Below are positions 58,750 through 64,000 of a stretch of DNA of 64,000 nt, one piece after another. The position numbers were made by a program, and so were the translations under genes. The first letter of the stretch is position 1. Every line of letters starts with the position of its first letter. Source of the stretch: Gaiellasilicea sp963705515 (lineage in GTDB: Bacteria; Actinomycetota; Thermoleophilia; Gaiellales; Gaiellaceae); the NCBI GenBank assembly GCA_963705515.1, contig CAVPJV010000008.1, positions 62,001-126,000 of the forward strand, written 5' to 3'. The notes beneath the pieces are model-generated. The model made no database searches. It worked only from the letters and a program-made list of their open reading frames with translations, and had not been told where the DNA came from.

Positions 58750-58809
58750 AGTTCGCCCCAGTGTAGTTACGCCCTCTGGGTGTTCGCACTCGGCGGCGCT
58801 GCCCCTGCG

Positions 58810-59610
58810 CTAGGCGGTCAACGCGTGTTCGAGCGTCCGGCAGAGCTCGTCCGTTCCCGCAGCGACCACCCGCGAGCGTCCGACAAGGTCGAGCGGCGCC
58901 TCCTCGAAGGGCGGATCCTCGAAGAGGTCGATCGCCAGCCCGCACTCGCGCACGAGCAGCTGGCCGGCGGCGATGTCGACCGAGCGCGCGGGTTTCAGCG
59001 AGCAGACGGCGTCGACGCGCCCTGCGGCGAGATGGCTGAGCGAGAGCGCGAGCGAGCCCATGATCCGGAGACGGTGCGCGGTCCCGACCATCTGCGCCGC
59101 CTTGTCGGCGACCTCGGCCGTCGTCGTCGCCTCGAAGGAGAGGATCTCGATCACGTCCTTCGGCTTGACCGCGCCGAGCCGGTCGCCGTTCAGGAACGCG
59201 CCCTTGCCGCGCTCGGCCGTCCACTCCTCGCCCGAGCCGAAGTCGTAGACGTAGCCGAAGACGACGTCACCCATCGTGGCGCCCTCGGCGACCGCGAGCG
59301 AGAGCGAGAAGAAGGGGATGTCGCGCTTCGCGTTCAGGGAGCCGTCGATCGGGTCGCAGACGACGCGCCAGGGCGCTCCCGAGCCGAAGACGCGCTCGCC
59401 GAGCTCCTCCGAGACGAGTGTGAAGTGCTCGTCGAGCTGCTCGAGCCGGTGGACGACGGCGGTCTCCGCGGCCGCGTCGATCGCCGTCGTGTCGTCGCCG
59501 CCTTCGCCGAGCTGGAGCACGGGCTCGCGCTCGACTCGGGTCGGCAGCTCCGTCAGCACCGCCTTGATGTCGCCGACAGACTCGCGGCAGACGTCGAGCC
59601 ACGGCTTCAT
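58810..59610 (-). CDS. Inositol monophosphatase family protein
   Basis: A 266-residue Mg-dependent phosphatase of the IMPase/FBPase/CysQ group. Metal motifs: 'TLVSEELGE' (Glu), 'VCDPIDGSLNAKRDIPFF' (DPIDGS) and 'ARSVDIAAGQLLVRECG', which corresponds to the usual WDxAAG with the Trp absent. The group covers inositol phosphate, fructose-1,6-bisphosphate, PAP and histidinol phosphate as substrates; the sequence does not settle which. It follows the DUF1015 gene by 10 bases. Confidence 0.88.
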   Translation of the reverse strand: MKPWLDVCRESVGDIKAVLTELPTRVEREPVLQLGEGGDDTTAIDAAAETAVVHRLEQLDEHFTLVSEELGERVFGSGAPWRVVCDPIDGSLNAKRDIPFFSLSLAVAEGATMGDVVFGYVYDFGSGEEWTAERGKGAFLNGDRLGAVKPKDVIEILSFEATTTAEVADKAAQMVGTAHRLRIMGSLALSLSHLAAGRVDAVCSLKPARSVDIAAGQLLVRECGLAIDLFEDPPFEEAPLDLVGRSRVVAAGTDELCRTLEHALTA

Positions 59611-59620
59611 CAGCTGGACT

Positions 59621-60646
59621 TCAAACTGGATGGAAGAGCAGGCCGGAGATCAGCTTCGGGAAGAAGTAGGTCGTCTTCTGCGGCAGCGTCTCGCCGCGCC
59701 GCGCATGGGCGAAGACGTCCTCGATCCGGGTTGGCCGCAGCAGGTACGCGACGGCAGCCTCGCCGTCACGAACGCGCCGCTCGGCCTCGGCAGCGTCGGC
59801 GGTGTACGAGATGCCGTCGTGCCCGAGCGTGTCCACGAGCTCGACGTCGAGCATCCCCTCGGGGCCATGGACGACCCGCGACCCCTCGCGCGTGAGCTCG
59901 GTCACCTCCGCGCCGCCCGCGCCGTTGCCCTCCAGGTGCCTGGGCTCCGAGAAGAGGCGGTGGGTGGGGAAGATCTCCAGGCCCGGATCGTCCGTGGAGA
60001 CGAGCACGACGAGCATCTGCGCGCTCGCGGGCGTCCCCTCCTCCTCGGCGAACGCGAGCGCGGTCTCGTAGCGGTGATGGCCGTCCGCGATCAGCAGTTG
60101 CTTGTCGTCGAACGCGCGCACGATCGTGGGATCGTCGAGACGCCACAGCTTCGCGCCTTCGACCTCGAGATCAGGGTCGCGGTCCGGGCGCTCGACCGGC
60201 GCAGGGCCGTCGTAGAGGAGAAAGATCGGCTCCAGCTGGGCGCGCGTGGCGCGGAGGAGGCGGAGGCGGCCCTCCTTCGGGCCCGCGTGGGTTCGCTCGT
60301 GCGGCAGCACCGTCCCCGTCTCGTAGGGCTCGACCTTCAGCGACCCGACGATGCCGAAGCGCGTCCGCGCGACCCCGTCGGGGCCGACGTAGTCCTGCTC
60401 GAGCGCCCAAACCGCCGGCGGCTCTTCGACGAGAGCCCCTTCTGCGCGCCATTCGTCGAGCGCGCGCGCGGCCTCCTCCTCCGAGTCGGGCAGGGTCAGG
60501 CGGACGACGTTGTGCGGGCTGCGGGCCTGCAGCTTCTCGCGCTGCTCGTCGGTGATCACGTCGTAGGGCGGCGCGACGAGCGTCTGGAGCGGGCCGGCTA
60601 CGGCCTCGTCGTAGCGAAGCGCGCGGAAGGGCTTGACGACGGCCAT
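59621..60646 (-). CDS. DUF1015 family protein
   Basis: A 341-residue protein with the DUF1015 pattern: 'FRALRYDEAVAGPLQTLVAPPYDVITDEQREKL', 'SPHNVVRLTLP', 'VLPHERTHAGPKEGRLRLLRAT', 'LLIADGHHRYETALAF' and 'YFFPKLISGLLFHPV'. The function is unknown; the His-His-Arg-Tyr block suggests a nucleotide or metal site. ATG 60646 lies 7 bases after TACGTT (60654-60659). It probably forms an operon with the IMPase gene. Confidence 0.85.
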   Translation of the reverse strand: MAVVKPFRALRYDEAVAGPLQTLVAPPYDVITDEQREKLQARSPHNVVRLTLPDSEEEAARALDEWRAEGALVEEPPAVWALEQDYVGPDGVARTRFGIVGSLKVEPYETGTVLPHERTHAGPKEGRLRLLRATRAQLEPIFLLYDGPAPVERPDRDPDLEVEGAKLWRLDDPTIVRAFDDKQLLIADGHHRYETALAFAEEEGTPASAQMLVVLVSTDDPGLEIFPTHRLFSEPRHLEGNGAGGAEVTELTREGSRVVHGPEGMLDVELVDTLGHDGISYTADAAEAERRVRDGEAAVAYLLRPTRIEDVFAHARRGETLPQKTTYFFPKLISGLLFHPV

Positions 60647-60653
60647 GGCGGGC

Positions 60654-60659
60654 AACGTA
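60654..60659 (-). promoter_or_regulatory. -10 element (TACGTT) of the DUF1015-IMPase operon
   Basis: A TANNNT hexamer on the minus strand, 7 bases before ATG 60646, leaderless spacing. Confidence 0.5.
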
Positions 60660-60676
60660 CCAACATGCCCGCGCCC

Positions 60677-60682
60677 TAGACT
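60677..60682 (+). promoter_or_regulatory. -10 element (TAGACT) of the YhaM-like operon
   Basis: A TANNNT hexamer 6 bases before ATG 60689. The divergent DUF1015 box lies only 17 bases away, so both promoters fit in a 42-base gap. Confidence 0.5.
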
Positions 60683-60688
60683 CACCGC

Positions 60689-61513
60689 ATGAGCACCATC
60701 GCCGAGCTCGCTCCCGACCGAACGGTCGAGGGCGTCTACGCCGTCGCACGCAAACAGCGGCGGACGACGCGGAAGGGTGCGCCGTACCTCGCGCTGGAGC
60801 TCGTCGACCCGACCGGCCGCATCGAGGGACGGATCTGGAACGACGTCGAGCTGCTCGACGGCCGCTTCGCCGAGGGAGACGCCGTCCGCGTGCTCGGAAG
60901 GGTCGAGCGCTTCGACGACAGGCTTCAGCTGGAGATCCGCTCCGTCGAGGCGGCGGACGCCGATCCGGCGGGGCTGGCGCCGCGGCTGCGACGCGACGCG
61001 GACGAGCTGGACGGCTTCCTCGAGTTCTTGGCGGCCGAGCTCGCCCACCCGGGGCTGCGCACGGTGGTGGGGCGGTTCCTCGGCGCCGCCGAGATCCGGA
61101 AGGCGCTGCGCGAGCTCCCGGCGGCCGAGACCCATCACTCCTACGCCGGCGGCTTGCTGGAGCACACCGTCGCCGTCTCGACGCTGGTGCGGGAGACGGC
61201 GCAGCTGCACCAGCGCCTGCGCGGCGACCTCCTGCTCTCCGCCGCGCTTCTCCACGACGTCGGGCGGGTGCGTGAGCTCGGGCGCGGACCCTCGTTCCGG
61301 CCGACCGACGAGGGCCGCCTGCTCGGCCACGTCCACCTCGGGCTGAGGCTCGTCGAGGAGCGCGCCGACGGGCTGGACGCGGCCGTGCGGGCCGAGCTCC
61401 TGCACGCGATCGCCTCGCATCACGACCGTCATGCCGCGCGTACCGCCGAGGCCGCCGTCCTCTACCACGCGAACCAGCTCGACGCCGTCGCGGCGACCAG
61501 ACCGGTCGAGTAG
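60689..61513 (+). CDS. OB-fold plus HD-domain nuclease, YhaM-like
   Basis: A 274-residue protein. Residues 10-90 are an OB-fold ('APYLALELVDPTGRIEGRIWND'), and 125-270 an HD domain with 'SYAGGLLEHTVAVSTL', 'LLSAALLHDVGRV', 'LGHVHLGLRLV' and 'LLHAIASHHD'. This order is that of YhaM/CBF1 3'-5' exoribonucleases. The length is slightly shorter than Bacillus YhaM. The next gene starts within its stop codon. Confidence 0.88.
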   Translation: MSTIAELAPDRTVEGVYAVARKQRRTTRKGAPYLALELVDPTGRIEGRIWNDVELLDGRFAEGDAVRVLGRVERFDDRLQLEIRSVEAADADPAGLAPRLRRDADELDGFLEFLAAELAHPGLRTVVGRFLGAAEIRKALRELPAAETHHSYAGGLLEHTVAVSTLVRETAQLHQRLRGDLLLSAALLHDVGRVRELGRGPSFRPTDEGRLLGHVHLGLRLVEERADGLDAAVRAELLHAIASHHDRHAARTAEAAVLYHANQLDAVAATRPVE

Positions 61514-62346
61514 TGCTCTCGATCGTGCTGGCACTGGCCGCGAGCGCCTCGTGGGGGCTCGGCGACTTCCTCGGTGGGCTGACCTCGCGCCGGTTGCACG
61601 TGCTGACGGTGCTCGTCGTCCAGCAGGTGTTCGGGCTCGCGGCGGCCCTGACCTGGGTGCTCTTCGCCTGGGACGGCTTTCCGGGCTGGACGGCGACGGC
61701 CTGGGCGGCGTCGGCGGGCGTCTGCGGCTGTCTTGGGATCGGAGCGCTCTACCGCGGCATGGCGGTCGGGGCGATGGGCATCGTCGCGCCGGTGTCGGCC
61801 GTGTCCGCCGTGATCCCGTTCGTCGTCGGGATCGCGTCCGGCGAACGGCCGGGTGAGCTGCAGGTCGTCGGGATCGTGCTGGCGCTCGTCGGCGTCGCTG
61901 TTGCCTCCCGGGAGCCGGCCGACCTGGGCGGGGGGCGTGCAGCCGGGATCGGCCTCGCGCTCGTTGCGGCGCTCGGCTTCGGCTTCTACTTCGTCTTCGC
62001 CGACCGGGCCGCGGACGCCAGTGTTCCCTTCGCCGTCGCGACCGCACGCGGCGTCTCACTCGCAGTCGCGTTCGTCGCCGCGCTGGCGATCGGTGCGTCC
62101 GTCCGGGCCGGACGCTCCTTCCTGCCGGCGCTGATCGTGGTCGGCCTGTGCGACGTGGGCGCGAACATGTTCTTCTCGATCGCGACGACGCACGGCTACC
62201 TCAGCATCGTCGCCGTCCTCTCCGCCCTCTATCCCATCGTCACCGTCGCGCTTGCGGCGGTCATCTTGCACGAGCGAATCGCGCCGTCGCAGCGCGCCGG
62301 GGTCGCGGGCGCACTTCTCGGCGCCGCGATGATCACCGCCGGTTGA
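61513..62346 (+). CDS. EamA/DMT-superfamily permease
   Basis: A 277-residue transporter with ten helices in two EamA halves: 'ASASWGLGDFLGGLTSRR' at the start, 'GALYRGMAVGAMGIVAPVSAVSAVIPFVVG' closing half one, and 'STHGYLSIVAVLSALYPIVTVALAAVILHERI'-like closing of half two. It probably moves small metabolites or amino acids. GTG 61513 overlaps the previous TAG. REP-like palindromes follow 14 bases after its stop. Confidence 0.88.
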   Translation: MLSIVLALAASASWGLGDFLGGLTSRRLHVLTVLVVQQVFGLAAALTWVLFAWDGFPGWTATAWAASAGVCGCLGIGALYRGMAVGAMGIVAPVSAVSAVIPFVVGIASGERPGELQVVGIVLALVGVAVASREPADLGGGRAAGIGLALVAALGFGFYFVFADRAADASVPFAVATARGVSLAVAFVAALAIGASVRAGRSFLPALIVVGLCDVGANMFFSIATTHGYLSIVAVLSALYPIVTVALAAVILHERIAPSQRAGVAGALLGAAMITAG

Positions 62347-62359
62347 CGCGGCCGCTCAG

Positions 62360-62392
62360 GACATGTCCGGGGTCAGACCCCGTCATGTCTGG
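62360..62392. repeat. REP-like palindrome, copy 1
   Basis: A palindrome centred on GGGGTCAGACCCC with flanking GACATG/CATGTC arms. A second copy in the opposite orientation lies 72 bases on, making an inverted pair like a REPIN. Such GGGGTC-based palindromes occur in many genomes and are moved by REP-associated Y1 transposases (RAYT); no such gene lies in the window. Confidence 0.7.
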
Positions 62393-62463
62393 AGTGGCCG
62401 TACCGAATCGCGCTCAACTCTCATATCCAAGCGGCAGCGGCCCCTTGACCGCCTGGCTCGATC

Positions 62464-62496
62464 GGCCATGTCCGGGGTCTGACCCCAGACATGGCC
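62464..62496. repeat. REP-like palindrome, copy 2 (inverted)
   Basis: A near-perfect palindrome GGCCATGTC...GACATGGCC around GGGGTCTGACCCC, the reverse complement of the core of copy 1. Its right arm contains the ATG at 62491 that opens the esterase frame. Confidence 0.7.
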
Positions 62497-63519
62497 AGAA
62501 TGGGCGTCGTGGAGAGGAGCGCGGAGCAGCGGCCGGGGCCGTGGACGAAACCGCTGCGCGGTCAACTCGACGAGCACGTGATCGCAAGCGAGGCGCTGCG
62601 CGGCAATCCGCTCGGCGATCCGGACGAGCGGCCGCTCTGGGTGTATACGCCACCGACCTACGCGGGCGGGCCGGCGGTCTACGTCCTCCAGGGCTTCACC
62701 GGCCAGATCGAGATGTGGCGCAACCGGGCCGCCTTCAGGCCGACGTTCCTCGAGTTGCTCGACGACGCCGACATCGACGCCCGCGTCGTCTTCGTCGACG
62801 CCTGGACGTCGGTCGGCGGCTCGCAGTTCGTCGACTCGGCCGGCAGCGGCCGCTACCACTCCTACATCTGCGACGAGGTCGTCCCCTTCGTGGACGAGCG
62901 CTACGAGACCAACGGCTACCGCGGCGTCGCCGGCAAGTCGAGCGGCGGTCAGGGAGCGGCGGTGACGGCCATGCTCCGGCCAGATCTCTTCCAGGGCTTC
63001 GCCAGTCACGCCGGCGGCGGGCTCTTCGAGGTCTCGATCCGGCCGTTCTTCCGCGTCGCCGCGCGTCGTCTGAGGGACGCCTACGACGGCTCGATCGAGC
63101 GCTTCCTGGAAGAGCTCCACACCGGCCCGGCGCCGCTCGCACATCCCGACGACCTGCACGTCCTGCTCCAGTGGGGCTTCTCCGCGGCGTACTCCGCCGA
63201 CGAGGACAGCACGATCCGGCTTCCCTACGACATCGCGACCGCGCAGGTGATCCCGGAACTCTGGGAGCGCTGGCTCGAATGGGACTACCCGACGCTCGTG
63301 CCGCGTCACGCCGACGCACTTCGCGGGCTGCGAGCGATCTACGTCGACTCCGGCACGCGAGACGAGTGGTATCTCGACCTGACCGCCGCGTGGCTCCGCC
63401 GTGAGCTGACGGCAATCGGCGTCCCGGAGCTGCACGTGGAGCTCTTCGACGCGACGCATCTCGCGATCGAGTACCGCTACCCGATCGGCCTCCGCTATCT
63501 CGCGGATCGCCTGCGCTAG
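62491..63519 (+). CDS. Alpha/beta-hydrolase esterase (esterase D-like)
   Basis: A 342-residue hydrolase with 'PLWVYTPPTYAGGPAVYVLQGF', 'ARVVFVDAWTSVGGSQF', the nucleophile elbow 'GVAGKSSGGQGA', Asp in 'YVDSGTRDEWYLDL' and a C-terminal His in 'FDATHLAIEYRY'. It matches putative esterase (PF00756-type) proteins. ATG 62491 lies inside a REP-like palindrome, so the start may be ATG 62500 or GTG 62509. The end converges on ychF, with stop codons overlapping by 4 bases. Confidence 0.85.
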   Translation: MARMGVVERSAEQRPGPWTKPLRGQLDEHVIASEALRGNPLGDPDERPLWVYTPPTYAGGPAVYVLQGFTGQIEMWRNRAAFRPTFLELLDDADIDARVVFVDAWTSVGGSQFVDSAGSGRYHSYICDEVVPFVDERYETNGYRGVAGKSSGGQGAAVTAMLRPDLFQGFASHAGGGLFEVSIRPFFRVAARRLRDAYDGSIERFLEELHTGPAPLAHPDDLHVLLQWGFSAAYSADEDSTIRLPYDIATAQVIPELWERWLEWDYPTLVPRHADALRGLRAIYVDSGTRDEWYLDLTAAWLRRELTAIGVPELHVELFDATHLAIEYRYPIGLRYLADRLR

Positions 63520-64000
63520 ACGTTGAAGCGGATGTTCAGGACGTCGCCGTCCTGCACCTCGTAGGTCTTGCCCTCGAGCCGCTGCGTCCCCCGCTTCGCC
63601 GCCTCGGCATGCGAGCCGGCCGCGAGCAGGTCGTCCGTCGAGATCGTCTCGCAGCGGATGAAGCCGCGCGCGATGTCCGAGTGGATCGCCGCCGCCGCTT
63701 CGAGCGCGGTCTGCCCGCGCCGGAGCGTCCACGCGCGCGTCTCCTTCTCGCCCGCCGTGAAGAACGTGATCAGGTCGAGTGCGTCCCGGAGCCGCCGCAC
63801 GACCTCGTCCAGCGCGGAGGGGCCTTCGCGATACTCCGCCGCCTCCTCCTCGGACATCTCCGCCAGCTCGGCCTCGAGCTGGAGGTCGATCCCGCCCGGC
63901 CCGTTCTCGACGGCGAGGAGCGGCTTCGTCGTCAGCGGCTCCAGCTCTGCGGGGAGCTCGCCTGGGAAGTCCCGGAGCGTGTGCCCCGCGTCGAGGTGCG
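63516..64000 (-). CDS. ychF: GTP/ATP-binding protein YchF (OLA1), 3' part
   Basis: The C-terminal 160 residues of a gene that runs past the right edge. They include 'PLTTKPLLAVENG' near the end of the G domain and the TGS domain 'DLITFFTAGEKETRAWTLRRGQTALEAAAAIHSDIARGFIRCETI', ending 'YEVQDGDVLNIRFNV', the hallmark of YchF, an ATPase tied to ribosomes and stress. The N-terminal P-loop lies outside the window. Confidence 0.93.
   Translation of the reverse strand, partial: HLDAGHTLRDFPGELPAELEPLTTKPLLAVENGPGGIDLQLEAELAEMSEEEAAEYREGPSALDEVVRRLRDALDLITFFTAGEKETRAWTLRRGQTALEAAAAIHSDIARGFIRCETISTDDLLAAGSHAEAAKRGTQRLEGKTYEVQDGDVLNIRFNV

Noticed and set aside
59621..62059. An 812-codon minus-strand frame joining DUF1015 to sequence opposite the YhaM-like and EamA genes
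   Set aside because: Only the part from ATG 60646 matches a family; the upstream part is Arg-rich antisense to two clear genes.

Overview
The window is very GC-rich, gene-dense chromosomal DNA from a high-GC bacterium. The best guess is a deep-branching actinobacterium of the Thermoleophilia (Gaiellales or Solirubrobacterales-like). This rests on overall composition, GTG/TTG starts in tightly overlapped operons, a SARP/BTAD regulator fused to a substrate-binding protein, an RsbW-like anti-sigma protein, and many genes that begin 6-7 bases after a TANNNT -10 element (leaderless transcription). The lineage is inferred; no rRNA lies in the window. I saw no tRNA, rRNA, CRISPR array, prophage or intact insertion sequence, and no gap over 300 bases without a gene. 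The longest unassigned stretches are 1-140, 24939-25079 and 29302-29561.

Layout. 141-7348: a small unknown gene, a DUF151 nuclease-like gene, chorismate mutase plus L,D-transpeptidase, a CPBP protease, then MscS, class A PBP and a GT87-like mannosyltransferase (cell-wall and envelope genes). 7345-10645: a minus-strand glycan operon (dolichol-phosphate-mannose-synthase-like GT2, GT1, DUF2079), divergent from moeA. 11876-17676: an M28 membrane peptidase, a PhoB-type two-component system followed by an HtrA protease, and an RsbW-like kinase. 17689-27336: otsA, moaC, moaB, a UbiA/MqnP prenyltransferase, ccmABCD, hemX, hemA, hemC, hemD and a SAM hydroxide adenosyltransferase, mostly overlapping by 4 bases, so that Moco, quinone, cytochrome c and heme supply form one block.

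27427-35793: an accessory region with an amidase, a LiaF-like protein, a zinc ribbon, a frameshifted FprA, a SecD-P1-like lipoprotein, a secreted protein with repeats, a 1014-residue SARP-propeller-binding-protein fusion, and an IscA-type protein. 35948-49978: a complete 14-gene nuoA-N operon for proton-pumping NADH dehydrogenase, interrupted between nuoH and nuoI by a 164-bp imperfect fold-back element.

49994-64000: small membrane protein, metallo-beta-lactamase-fold protein, DUF1028 protein, cupin-TPR protein, an unusual HAD phosphatase/Ldh_2 dehydrogenase fusion, a secreted protein preceded by three 11-bp-spaced direct repeats, Mrp ATPase, a response regulator-kinase-barrel protein operon, IMPase, DUF1015, YhaM-like nuclease, EamA permease, a REP-like inverted pair, an esterase and the 3' part of ychF.

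Reading frames of several conserved genes (nuoG, nuoM, fprA, DUF1028, an exported protein, perhaps one small gene) are broken by single frameshifts. Most have the same phase, which points to consensus errors in the sequence rather than real decay. Those genes are listed over their full homologous extent.
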